A stretch of DNA of 37,188 bases, from positions 1-37,188 of the forward strand of contig JAITCL010000048.1 in NCBI GenBank assembly GCA_031283105.1, written 5' to 3'. A model generated the notes under the pieces. That model did not search any database, was not told the origin of the DNA, and worked only from the letters and a program-made list of their open reading frames with translations. Shown here in pieces: positions 8,936 through 16,501 of this stretch. Source of the DNA: Treponema sp. GTDB taxonomy: Bacteria > Spirochaetota > Spirochaetia > Treponematales > Breznakiellaceae. The translations under genes were made by a program, and so were the position numbers. The number at the start of each line of letters is the position of its first letter. The stretch's first letter is position 1.

Positions 8936-9868
8936 CTACTGCCAGCCGTCGGTGTTATACTCGGCAATGTTTTCCTGATTGATCATGAATGTCCTAACCG
9001 TGACCTTCTTATCGTAAGCCTTCTTGTTCAGAATCTTATACGCAATTGCGGCAGATTCCTTTGCAATGGCGATTGGGCTTTGCGCGCCTGTACCGACAAA
9101 CTGACCGCCCTCGGCGATTGCGGCTTTTGCCAACGGGGAGCCGTCAACGCCGTATATGAGGATGTCGGTACGGTTCGCAGCCTTGCAGACCGCAAGAGCG
9201 GCGAGCGCTATTGGGTCATTGCCGCCCATGATGGCGAGTACTTCTGGATTAGACTTGAGCATTTCTTCGGCATGGCGCAGCGCTGTGGTAAAATCGTCTT
9301 TCGCATCCCGCAGGAACACCACAGTAAAACCCTTTCCCGCAATTGCCTCGTTGAAACCGTCGATGCGGTCTCGAATTGAACGTGTGGTCGGGGCATCGAG
9401 AACGGCGATGGGTCCGCCGTTAGGGAAACGTTTTACCATATCAATACCGCAGATATAACCCGCGTTCCAGTTGTCCGAACCCACGTAAACGGCTGCCAGA
9501 TCAATATCCCTCACTTCCGAGGCAAAGTTAATTACAGGGATTTTAGCCTGGTTAAGGGAAACCAGCGCGGGCCGGATCTCTTCCCAGTCAATAGGATTGA
9601 GAAAAATAGCGTCGATTTTCCGGGAGATCAGATCCTCGATCTGGCTGATCTGCTTTTGTATATCCAAGTCAGGATCAAACGTAATCAGCCGGTCGCCGTT
9701 CTTCTCCACTTCTTCACGGATTGTTTGCTCCAGAATGGCAAAGAACGGATTATTCATCTGTATACAGGTGTAGCCGAATGTCCTGGCTTTTTTCTCCTGT
9801 TTGCAACCGACAAACACCACACTCGCCGCAAGAAGCGTTAATAAACAGATTATCATAATCCTTTTCAT
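8936..9868 (-). CDS. RbsB-like sugar-binding lipoprotein, copy 2
   Basis: 310 residues, starting with a lipoprotein signal and lipobox VVFVGC (Cys22); GGAGG lies seven bases upstream of the ATG at 9868. Same type 1 periplasmic-binding fold and the same length as copy 1, with long identical stretches such as ILEQTIREEVEKNGDRLIT. Differences occur at likely pocket positions: IQMNNP against NNINNP, NPIDWEE against HPIDSET, DNWNAGY against DNRNAGY, and GGNDPIALAA against GVNDPTALGA. This looks like duplication followed by divergence in ligand choice. It is the first gene of the lipoprotein unit and lies divergent from a membrane hybrid kinase. It could feed a distant transporter or act as a receptor for a kinase. 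Confidence 0.88.
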   Translation of the reverse strand: MKRIMIICLLTLLAASVVFVGCKQEKKARTFGYTCIQMNNPFFAILEQTIREEVEKNGDRLITFDPDLDIQKQISQIEDLISRKIDAIFLNPIDWEEIRPALVSLNQAKIPVINFASEVRDIDLAAVYVGSDNWNAGYICGIDMVKRFPNGGPIAVLDAPTTRSIRDRIDGFNEAIAGKGFTVVFLRDAKDDFTTALRHAEEMLKSNPEVLAIMGGNDPIALAALAVCKAANRTDILIYGVDGSPLAKAAIAEGGQFVGTGAQSPIAIAKESAAIAYKILNKKAYDKKVTVRTFMINQENIAEYNTDGWQ

Positions 9869-9897
9869 GCGCTTTCCTCCAAGATCATTACATTTTA

Positions 9898-9926
9898 TTC
9901 TTACTATAGGAAAGGGATTCTGTCAA
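9898..9926 (-). promoter_or_regulatory. Candidate sigma70 promoter of the lipoprotein pair
   Basis: On the minus strand a perfect TTGACA (9921-9926) is followed after 17 bases by TAAGAA (9898-9903), a poor -10 match. The 29-base leader it implies contains the GGAGG site. Position and -35 quality support it; the -10 is the weak point. Confidence 0.45.
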
Positions 9927-10012
9927 GACGGTCAGAGCCAATCAACAAGTGTCGCTGTCAGTGGTTTCATGGGACGTATCCACTGGAAAATAACATAAAA
10001 ACTGTTTTTTTC

Positions 10013-10041
10013 TTGCTAACCAAACGATCCTGAAGTAGAAT
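10013..10041 (+). promoter_or_regulatory. Sigma70-type promoter of the membrane hybrid kinase
   Basis: TTGCTA (10013-10018), a 17-base spacer, then TAGAAT (10036-10041). Transcription would begin near 10048, which is where an upstream in-frame ATG lies; this makes the ATG at 10084, with GGAG at 10075-10078, the better start. Confidence 0.55.
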
Positions 10042-10083
10042 ATTAGTATGAATAAGATACGCTTGAAGCGACATGGAGAAGTA

Positions 10084-12912
10084 ATGCCAGACTTGCGCTC
10101 CTCATTAAAAAAAGTTAGGGCAATCACCGCTATATACTGGCAGATAATTCTTGTTTTTCTCGCTTTCACGGTAATGGTTATTTCAAGCTATCTCTACATG
10201 GAAAGACTGATGTTGGCGCGTCTGGAAGGTGAAGTTAATAACGCGCTTGATTTTATGCAGTCCAGTGTTGAAAACGACTTGCAGGAACCGGAAAAGCTCC
10301 TGCAAAGCGTTTCACAATCCATGAGGAATATGATAATCAATGGTTATAACTCCGACATGATCCAAAGCTATATAAAAGAAATTACTCCCAGTGTGATCAA
10401 ATATGAAAAGCAAAAGCTGAGCATAAACAGAATGTACGGTTATTTTGATGTTTTCAACGGTTTGCAGTTAAACAACGGAGAATGGGCGCCGACTGGGGAC
10501 AATAACCCGATGGAAAGCCCCTGGTACAAAGCGGCTGTTGAAGCAAATGGAAAAGTGGTTTATACGCTGCCGTATTTCAACGCGCGTATAAGAAGTTATG
10601 TACTCACCTATGCGTTGCAAATTTTTAAGGACGACCAACCCCTAGCGGTTCTTGCGATTGATGTTCCGATTGATAAAGTCATAGATTACGTTACCGCGAT
10701 GCAGATAGTCGAAGATGGTTATGGAATGTTAGTGGACGAGAATTTGGGAATCATCGCCCATCCGGACCCGTATCTGATAGGAAAAACGCTGCAGAGCGTG
10801 AACAACGGTCTGGCAAGCAACCTTGCCAATTATTTGGGAAACAGCGGGTATAATATTCCAAAAAGCACGACTGTTAATTACAAAGGTTTGGAATCAGTTG
10901 TTTATTCCAGAAAACTAAGGACCGATTGGTACATCAGCCTTATAGCGCCCGTCAACCAGTATTACCATGAAATCAAGAATACGGGGCTTGTCCTTGCCGC
11001 TCTTGGTCTGGCATTGGCGCTGATTTTAAGCGGTATTCTTTGGCGTATTGCCGATGCCAAAACCAAATCAGATATTAAGAACCGGCAAAAGAGTAATTTT
11101 CTCGCAACGATGAGCCATGAAATTCGTACGCCGATGAACGCAATTTTGGGTATAGCTGAAATTCAATTACAAGATGAAACACTTCCGCATGGCATCAAAG
11201 ACGCATTCTATAAAATCAACAATTCAGGCGATTTGCTTATTGGAATTATTAACGACATACTTGATATGTCCAAAATAGAAGCGGGCAAACTGGAAATGCT
11301 ACCAGCAAAGTACGATGTTCCCAGTCTGATCAATGATATTGTACAGTTGAATATCCTTCGTTTTGACAGCAAGCCAATCGAATTTAAACTGCTTGTAGAT
11401 GAAAATGTCCCGATTGAATTGATTGGCGACGAACTTAGAATTAAACAAATTTTGAATAACCTGCTTTCTAATGCGTTCAAGTATACTGAAAGCGGAGAAG
11501 TTACACTGTCTATTACCGTCGAATATCTAGCCAGGGGAGGAGCAGTTCACGTAACGCTTATTTTCCATGTAAGCGACACGGGACAGGGCATGACGGCGGA
11601 GCAAGTGCGTGACTTAGGCAATGAATATTCACGGTTTAATATGGAGGCGAACCGCACAACTGAAGGAACTGGTTTAGGCATGAGTATTACGCAAAATCTG
11701 GTGCAGTTAATGTATGGCAGTCTTTCTGTGGAAAGCAAACCGGGCAAGGGAACAACAGTTACAGTGCGGTTACCGCAAAGGACTGCCAGCACCGGCGTAT
11801 CCGGTATGATTGGCAAAGAATTGGCGGAGAGTCTGCGGCACTCTCGCTTAAACAGTGTGTCCAAAATGAAAAAGGCAAAGATAACCCGTGAACCCATGCC
11901 CTATGGTAAAGTTTTGATAGTGGATGATGTTGAATCGAATTTATATGTCGCCAAAGGGCTTATGGCTTCTTATGAATTATCAATAGATACGGCAGTAAGC
12001 GGATTTGAGGTAATAGAAAGAATAAAGAACGGCAATATTTATGATGTTATTTTCATGGATCACATGATGCCGGTAATGGACGGTATTGAAACGACAAAAA
12101 TTATACGCGGACTGGGGTATAAGGAACCTATTGTCGCATTGACAGCAAATGCGCTTACGGGGCAGATGGAAATATTTTTGACAAACGGCTTTGACGGCTT
12201 TATTTCCAAACCTATAGACATACGCCAGTTAAACGCTTCGCTTAACAAACTGGTTCGTGACAAGCAGCCGCCTGAGGTGATAGAAGCGGCGCGCCGGCAA
12301 AGAGCGGCTTCTGATCTAAAAAAAGAGGTTGATGTAACGGCTGATTCTTCTGTTAATCCGCAGTTAAAAAATATTTTTAAGCGTGACGCGGAAAAAGCTG
12401 TTCTTGAATTGGAAGCGGTGTACGAAAAACGCGATGCCTGGAATGACGATGACATACAAATGTATATCATAAATGTTCACGCAATGAAAAGCGCTCTTGC
12501 AAACATTGAAGAAGCAAACCTTTCCGGCTTTGCTTCCACGCTGGAACAGGCGGGACGGGGGCGGGACACCGCTTTAATGGCTGCTGAAACTCCGGCGTTT
12601 GTCAATTCACTGCGGGAAATAATAAGAAAAATCAAATCCACTGAAGATTCCTGGGACAGCGACGCGGCGGACGAAGACAAGGCGTACTTAAAGGAAAAAC
12701 TGCTGTCCATTCGGGAATTCTGCGCCTCATACGATAAAAAAGCCGCCAAAGACGCACTGGGCGAACTGCGGCAGAAAACATGGTCGCGCTCAACCAAAGA
12801 ACTGTTAAACGCCATTACTGAACATTTGCTGCACAGTGAGTTTGAGAAAGTTGCAGATATTGTGCGAAATAATTATAAAGATTCCACGGATAACGGTTTA
12901 GCTCCTCATTAA
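10084..12912 (+). CDS. Membrane hybrid histidine kinase, dCache-HisKA-HATPase-REC-HPt
   Basis: 942 residues from the ATG at 10084, chosen for its GGAG site and the promoter position; an upstream ATG at 10048 would add 12 residues. A membrane helix (about 18-38) leads into a roughly 260-residue extracytoplasmic Cache-type sensor containing MESPWYKAAVEANGKVVYT and IIAHPDPYLIG, then a second helix (about 301-321). The kinase core has His345 in MSHEIRTPMN, G2 box GTGLGM, a receiver with Asp659 in IFMDHMMP, and an HPt domain with His799 in VHAMKSALANI. Core, receiver and HPt are paralogous to the kinase at 3962-6706. Its divergent neighbour is the sugar-binding lipoprotein pair, so direct small-ligand sensing or a lipoprotein co-receptor are both possible. 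Confidence 0.9.
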   Translation: MPDLRSSLKKVRAITAIYWQIILVFLAFTVMVISSYLYMERLMLARLEGEVNNALDFMQSSVENDLQEPEKLLQSVSQSMRNMIINGYNSDMIQSYIKEITPSVIKYEKQKLSINRMYGYFDVFNGLQLNNGEWAPTGDNNPMESPWYKAAVEANGKVVYTLPYFNARIRSYVLTYALQIFKDDQPLAVLAIDVPIDKVIDYVTAMQIVEDGYGMLVDENLGIIAHPDPYLIGKTLQSVNNGLASNLANYLGNSGYNIPKSTTVNYKGLESVVYSRKLRTDWYISLIAPVNQYYHEIKNTGLVLAALGLALALILSGILWRIADAKTKSDIKNRQKSNFLATMSHEIRTPMNAILGIAEIQLQDETLPHGIKDAFYKINNSGDLLIGIINDILDMSKIEAGKLEMLPAKYDVPSLINDIVQLNILRFDSKPIEFKLLVDENVPIELIGDELRIKQILNNLLSNAFKYTESGEVTLSITVEYLARGGAVHVTLIFHVSDTGQGMTAEQVRDLGNEYSRFNMEANRTTEGTGLGMSITQNLVQLMYGSLSVESKPGKGTTVTVRLPQRTASTGVSGMIGKELAESLRHSRLNSVSKMKKAKITREPMPYGKVLIVDDVESNLYVAKGLMASYELSIDTAVSGFEVIERIKNGNIYDVIFMDHMMPVMDGIETTKIIRGLGYKEPIVALTANALTGQMEIFLTNGFDGFISKPIDIRQLNASLNKLVRDKQPPEVIEAARRQRAASDLKKEVDVTADSSVNPQLKNIFKRDAEKAVLELEAVYEKRDAWNDDDIQMYIINVHAMKSALANIEEANLSGFASTLEQAGRGRDTALMAAETPAFVNSLREIIRKIKSTEDSWDSDAADEDKAYLKEKLLSIREFCASYDKKAAKDALGELRQKTWSRSTKELLNAITEHLLHSEFEKVADIVRNNYKDSTDNGLAPH

Positions 12913-12994
12913 AACGGCTGAAACGAAAATAGCGCCTGTCACCCGTGCGCCGCCGATGACCGTATTCTTAAGCGGATTATGGAAGGGTAAGTAA

Positions 12995-13357
12995 TTAACA
13001 CACAAGAGAAGTGGTGGCGACAAAACGATGGCCGATGTTGTCTACCATTACGCTAAAACCTTCAATCGTCCGCACACCTAAAAGCGACATATCGCTTTCT
13101 TCCGCAAATACCACCTCGTCAATCGTGGAGTAGCCTTCGGCGGTGAGTATAGCATAGCCTATGTCGCGCTCGATCATCTGCTTGTTTGCCATCACAAACC
13201 GTTTTTTACCTTCCGGGGTTATGCCGATGTCCAGCAGTTCCTTTTTCGGCAGCCACGATACCTCCGAACCGGTATCAACCATTACCTCGACCGGCGGGGT
13301 GCGGCGTTGTCTTTCGCTCGGGTTGACGGCTGTCAGGTTCACCATGAATTTACTCAT
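12995..13357 (-). CDS. Retropepsin-like aspartyl protease family protein
   Basis: 120 residues if started at the ATG at 13357; the frame opens 12 codons earlier at a TTG that coincides with the -35 box and is rejected. The hallmark Asp28-Thr-Gly lies in EVMVDTGSEVSWLP, and a later LLGVRTIEGF segment fits the flap-side hydrophobic-Gly motif of clan AA proteases. Such short proteins act as homodimers with one Asp from each chain. No signal peptide or membrane helix is seen, so it is probably cytoplasmic. Its substrate is unknown and its neighbours do not indicate a role. A promoter ends seven bases before the ATG, so the mRNA may be leaderless. Confidence 0.75.
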   Translation of the reverse strand: MSKFMVNLTAVNPSERQRRTPPVEVMVDTGSEVSWLPKKELLDIGITPEGKKRFVMANKQMIERDIGYAILTAEGYSTIDEVVFAEESDMSLLGVRTIEGFSVMVDNIGHRFVATTSLVC

Positions 13358-13364
13358 GTTAAAC

Positions 13365-13393
13365 AGTATACCGTGACAGCCGCCTTTTTTCAA
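13365..13393 (-). promoter_or_regulatory. Sigma70-type promoter of the aspartyl protease gene
   Basis: Minus-strand TTGAAA (13388-13393), exactly 17 bases, then TATACT (13365-13370). Both boxes are near consensus. Only seven bases separate the -10 box from the ATG at 13357, placing the start of transcription at or beside the start codon. Confidence 0.6.
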
Positions 13394-13417
13394 CCGTTAG
13401 ATTCGACTCCGTAAAAC

Positions 13418-13430
13418 GGTGACAGTCACC
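13418..13430. other. Small perfect palindrome upstream of the protease promoter
   Basis: GGTGAC-A-GTCACC, two six-base arms around one base, 25 bases upstream of the -35 box of the protease promoter and just after the stop of the preceding lipoprotein gene. It could be an operator-like site or part of a transcription end; no regulator is assigned. Confidence 0.35.
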
Positions 13431-13443
13431 CGGCGCGGCCCTC

Positions 13444-14514
13444 TTACAACGCCGGCGCCGTCTGTGACGCATTAAACGCAATCTTGTATGTGCCGCTGTT
13501 GGAATTCTCTACCCTTATATAGTACTCTTGCCCTACAGTTACACCCAGGGAGGTGTATTTATTACTGTCATGTAAAGATGTCGAGTATACGATGTTGTTT
13601 GGGAGATACATCTGCACATACAGACTAGTCAACGTGCCGAAACTCGCGTGTATATACTGCGTGCTTGCGGTTGCGGTAAACATGAACCACTGTACGCCAT
13701 TTTGAGGAAGATTACCGTCTGCCCAAGTGTCCACAGTAAGCGGTGTGAATATAATGTCGTCGTCCCAGCCCCCTGCCGCGCCGGACTTGGTTGAATCAAG
13801 CGCAACCCCTGGCCCCGCAGTTTTTTCCCTGTATTTACGAATTCCTGCATACACCGCAGTAGAACCGTCGCTGTTTTGTGCGTCACTCCCCGTGATAGTT
13901 CCGCCCGTCTTGGTGAAGATTCCGCCGGACACATACACCCCGACTCCTGTATTGTTGGAGATAGTCCCGCCACTCATGGTGAAGGTTCCGCCGGACACAG
14001 ACACCCCGTAGCCGTTGGAGATAGTCCCGCCGCTCATGGTAAAGGTTCCGCCGGACACATACACTTCTCCGTATTCACCGGTAATTATCGCGCCGGTTCC
14101 CATCTCCAGTACGCCGCCTGATTCTACCCGTACCTCGCCGTACAGGGCAATCTTGTCCAATATCAGGGTAACGCCGTTTCCAATTTCAAAGAGCAGGTAG
14201 TCGTCGAACAGAAGACTGATAGCCCAGTCTCCGGTAAGCCGTATGGTGATATTGCCCTTTCCGGTTGAGGTGGGGTAGTAGAGGTAATTGTCCCCGGCAA
14301 GCGTCTCGTTCTTGTCAATGGTAATGAGATAGGAGTGGTCGCTCCGCGCGTAGTTTTTCAACCATGCCAGCTTTGCGGCGAGGTCTGCGCCAGGAACAGC
14401 GGATTCGTTACCGGACTGGCCGCCGCTGTTTGTGATATTGTCGCAACCCGCGAGAAGTATGGCTGCAGCAGCGATAAACGCCGCCATCACTCTAAAAAAA
14501 CCGTTCTTTTTCAT
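13444..14514 (-). CDS. Lipoprotein with glycine-rich beta-helix-like repeats
   Basis: 356 residues from the ATG at 14514, chosen for GGAGGG upstream and the signal peptide with lipobox ILLAGC. After a roughly 140-residue region comes a run of SGGTFTMSGGTISN units with a 20-residue period, of the kind that forms a right-handed beta-helix. The C-terminal 100 residues, including VQWFMFTATASTQYIHASF and GQEYYIRVENSNSGTYKI, resemble a PPC-type beta-sandwich. It is expected on the outer surface or in the periplasm, perhaps in binding or adhesion; no enzyme motif was found. It is divergent from a small XRE regulator, the same layout as the lipoprotein at 24098-25003. Confidence 0.8.
   Translation of the reverse strand: MKKNGFFRVMAAFIAAAAILLAGCDNITNSGGQSGNESAVPGADLAAKLAWLKNYARSDHSYLITIDKNETLAGDNYLYYPTSTGKGNITIRLTGDWAISLLFDDYLLFEIGNGVTLILDKIALYGEVRVESGGVLEMGTGAIITGEYGEVYVSGGTFTMSGGTISNGYGVSVSGGTFTMSGGTISNNTGVGVYVSGGIFTKTGGTITGSDAQNSDGSTAVYAGIRKYREKTAGPGVALDSTKSGAAGGWDDDIIFTPLTVDTWADGNLPQNGVQWFMFTATASTQYIHASFGTLTSLYVQMYLPNNIVYSTSLHDSNKYTSLGVTVGQEYYIRVENSNSGTYKIAFNASQTAPAL
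13954..14060 (-). repeat. 60-bp tandem repeat inside the lipoprotein gene
   Basis: Two nearly identical 47-base blocks at 13954-14000 and 14014-14060, repeating with a 60-base period, plus a weaker third copy near 13908-13932. Because the period is a multiple of three, copy-number change would keep the frame and add or remove 20-residue rungs of the repeat domain. Confidence 0.7.
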
Positions 14515-14574
14515 TTTTACCCTCCTCACTGGTAAAACAGTCAATACCAAACAACTCTTATAGACGTATATTAT

Positions 14575-14614
14575 ATATTCCTACTAGATATTCGCAATTC
14601 TATACTCCTACTGG
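14575..14614. promoter_or_regulatory. Direct repeats in the lipoprotein/XRE divergent region
   Basis: ATATTCCTACTAG (14575-14587) and ATACTCCTACTGG (14602-14614) are repeated with 27-base spacing in the 149-base gap between the two divergent genes. A possible inverted half-site, TTAGGTATATA, follows at about 14632. They are reasonable operators for the adjacent XRE protein, which is inference from position only. Confidence 0.4.
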
Positions 14615-14663
14615 AAAAATAGCAATAGGCTTATTAGGTATATACCCCATTAAAGTTATAGGT

Positions 14664-15005
14664 ATGAACGGAAAAGATTTAAGGGCTGTTTTAAGCAATA
14701 ACATCAAATTGTACCGTTGTAATCATGGCTGGTCACAGGCCGATTTAGCCGAAAAGGCAGAGATTTCAATTACTTTTCTGAGTAGTATTGAACGGTGCGT
14801 CAAATGGCCGTACCCCGATACTTTGGTAAAGATCGCAAAAGCGTTAAAAATCGAAGAATTCGAATTATTTCGGCTTAATAAAGCCGTCACTGATGATACT
14901 TCTACCCTTATTGAACGTCTGGTAGGGGATATTGCCCTATCGGTAAAAGATTCTATAGAAAAAACATACCGCCGTTATCGGGGGCATCTCAAACTGAAAA
15001 AATAG
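14664..15005 (+). CDS. XRE-family HTH transcriptional regulator
   Basis: 113 residues. A Cro/C1-type HTH spans about 10-65, with WSQADLAEKAEISITFLSSI as its recognition unit and the trailing YPDTLVKIAKALKIEEFELF typical of the family. The C-terminal 45 residues are charged and helical, perhaps for dimerisation. The ribosome-binding site is weak. It is divergent from the repeat lipoprotein, and the gap has paired direct repeats, so local regulation of that gene and of itself is the simplest reading. A second, similar regulator/lipoprotein pair occurs at 24098-25415. Confidence 0.85.
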   Translation: MNGKDLRAVLSNNIKLYRCNHGWSQADLAEKAEISITFLSSIERCVKWPYPDTLVKIAKALKIEEFELFRLNKAVTDDTSTLIERLVGDIALSVKDSIEKTYRRYRGHLKLKK

Positions 15006-15257
15006 CGCCTGGCAACCTTTGTTCCCTGTTTTTTCCTCCCCCTCCGTGTTCTCCGTGTCCTCCGTGGTAAATTTCTTCTCTGCTTTCTTACCCCCCATAC
15101 AGCCCCATAATTCATAAACTTTCTGTAATCCGCAGTTTATGATGTTGTGACTGATACCCGAATCGATTACGGCGTCCTATAGCCATTTTCGCCGTGTTTT
15201 TGTATGATGACAATATAAGGAAGAACAAAGTAACAGAGTGCTCTCTGAGGAAAGAAT
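15006..15257. repeat. Intergenic region with CTCCGTGG dispersed half-repeat and hairpins
   Basis: This 252-base gap holds a tract at about 15038-15092 built of CTCCGTG and CTCCGTGG units running into a wTTTCTTCtCTGCTTTCTTAC tail, which recurs at 30568-30603. It also holds a nine-base inverted repeat TCATAAACT / AGTTTATGA (15112-15120, 15134-15142) and a six-base stem ACGGCG / CGCCGT (15169-15195) followed by GTTTTTG that could be a weak terminator. No ORF is supported. Confidence 0.55.
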
Positions 15258-15809
15258 ATGATAGAAACTGACATTATCGATACTGTTATTGAAAAGATGA
15301 AAAATTGTTTTCACAATGAAAGTGAACATTTTTCTATGACACGTGATGTTTTTACCGCAAGATTACAGAGTTATATATTGGCAGGTAAAAAATATCTTGA
15401 AGCCGCGGTAATTGGCGAAATTGGCAATAATACGTTTGATCATAATTTTGTGTTTGAATTGCAATTCCCCCGCGGCGTTTATTGCAATTTGTCTTACAAG
15501 GACAGATATGTTATTATTGCCGATTACGGCAGGGGGGTGAAGGGATCATTGTTGCCTGTGGTTTCTTCAATCAGTACAGACCTTGAAGCGGTCGAAATGG
15601 CTTTTACCAGACAGATTTCAGGGAGAACTCCGGAACAAAGGGGAAACGGCTTGAAATTTGTTTCAAAAGCGGTACAGCAAAATCAATGGCATTTGTTCTT
15701 TCAATCCGGCAATGGGACTTGTTCCATCAATAAAAATGGGTTATCTTTTTTAGAAAGCAGTGTGTCTTTGACAGGATGTCTGGCAATAATATCTTTTAAT
15801 GACAGGTGA
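15258..15809 (+). CDS. GHKL-type ATPase domain protein (partner of DUF4325 protein)
   Basis: 183 residues forming a single GHKL/HATPase-like domain without a phosphoacceptor histidine domain. The N-box is EIGNNTFDHN (Glu54, Asn57/58, Asp61, His62), the G1 box is ADYGRG (Asp89, Gly91, Gly93) and the G2 box is RGNGLKF (128-134). This architecture fits a serine-kinase/anti-sigma-like or signalling ATPase rather than a classical histidine kinase. AGGAAAG precedes the ATG. Six bases downstream is a DUF4325 (STAS-like) gene, a combination reminiscent of partner-switch pairs such as SpoIIAB/SpoIIAA. Target and signal are unknown; no sigma factor or phosphatase gene is adjacent. Confidence 0.7.
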   Translation: MIETDIIDTVIEKMKNCFHNESEHFSMTRDVFTARLQSYILAGKKYLEAAVIGEIGNNTFDHNFVFELQFPRGVYCNLSYKDRYVIIADYGRGVKGSLLPVVSSISTDLEAVEMAFTRQISGRTPEQRGNGLKFVSKAVQQNQWHLFFQSGNGTCSINKNGLSFLESSVSLTGCLAIISFNDR

Positions 15810-15815
15810 CTGAAA

Positions 15816-16079
15816 ATGGTTGTAAATATCGGTAATTTTGGCGATATGCTTCTTTCGCGGCCCGCAGGCAGGGAAGCCTTTATGATGGCAAAGTCGTATG
15901 TATTTAAAGATATCGTTCCGTCTGATGAAATAGTCCTTGATTTTAATGATGTTAAAGTGCTTACCCCGTCATGGGCAGATGAATTTATTACCGGTTTCAA
16001 AGCAGAATATACTAACCCTTTGCAATATATCAATACTGAAAATCCTTCGGTTAGCGCTTCCTTAAAATACAGTGGTTAG
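15816..16079 (+). CDS. STAS-like DUF4325 domain protein
   Basis: 87 residues, filled by one small domain. The central EIVLDFNDVKVLTPSWADEF matches the typical strand-turn-helix core of DUF4325, a STAS-like family; the region after TPS is where STAS anti-anti-sigma factors carry their phosphorylated serine. It starts six bases after the GHKL ATPase stop, so the two are surely co-transcribed and probably interact. Convergent with the ParB-like gene, with a 23-base gap. Function is inferred only from the pair; it has no signal peptide or membrane segment. Confidence 0.65.
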   Translation: MVVNIGNFGDMLLSRPAGREAFMMAKSYVFKDIVPSDEIVLDFNDVKVLTPSWADEFITGFKAEYTNPLQYINTENPSVSASLKYSG

Positions 16080-16102
16080 GCGTCAATCACCTTATTTCTC
16101 CC

Positions 16103-16498
16103 CTACTCGTCCCCTATCTTAAAAAGCCATTTCAAGAACCGTATCAGCGCATTAAGAATACGACGGAAAATTCCCGGATTTTGCAAGCGGTAAATTTTTC
16201 TTGTGGCTTCCGCCACTTCTTCCATATTAAAATCACGCCGCTGCATATTTTCTTCTACTTCCAGTTCCAGCCGGGCAAGTTCGCTGGAGCTTTCCGAAAT
16301 GACCGCGTTGATACTGCGCCAGCCCAGATACTTTGCCGCTTCAAGGCGCCGTTCTCCCGCAATCAGCACGTTCTTCGCGCTGATTAAAATGGGGCTGATT
16401 TGCCCGTAACGCTTCAGGCTTTCCGCTAAAGTTTCAATGTCTCCCATATCCTTGCGTATCCGTTTTTTTACGATAATGTCTTTTATGGGTATCTGCAT
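16103..16498 (-). CDS. ParB N-terminal domain protein with C-terminal amphipathic helix
   Basis: 131 residues. The first 90 are a ParB/Srx-like N-domain with IPIKDIIVKKRIRKDMGDI, LAESLKRYGQISPILI, and the signature LIAGERRLEAAKYLGW; this fold binds CTP in true ParB proteins. The central DNA-binding HTH and C-terminal dimer domain of a chromosomal ParB are absent. Instead the chain ends in FRRILNALIRFLKWLFKIG, a cationic amphipathic helix that may contact the membrane. The ATG lies three bases after the class A PBP stop, so it is a coupled second gene. A role beside the peptidoglycan synthase rather than in chromosome partition is inferred. Confidence 0.75.
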   Translation of the reverse strand: MQIPIKDIIVKKRIRKDMGDIETLAESLKRYGQISPILISAKNVLIAGERRLEAAKYLGWRSINAVISESSSELARLELEVEENMQRRDFNMEEVAEATRKIYRLQNPGIFRRILNALIRFLKWLFKIGDE

Positions 16499-16501
16499 TT
16501 T

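Noticed and set aside
8854-8967. 38-codon N-terminal extension of lipoprotein copy 1
   Set aside because: It would bury the lipoprotein signal peptide; the ATG at 8853 has GGAGG and gives the same length as copy 2.
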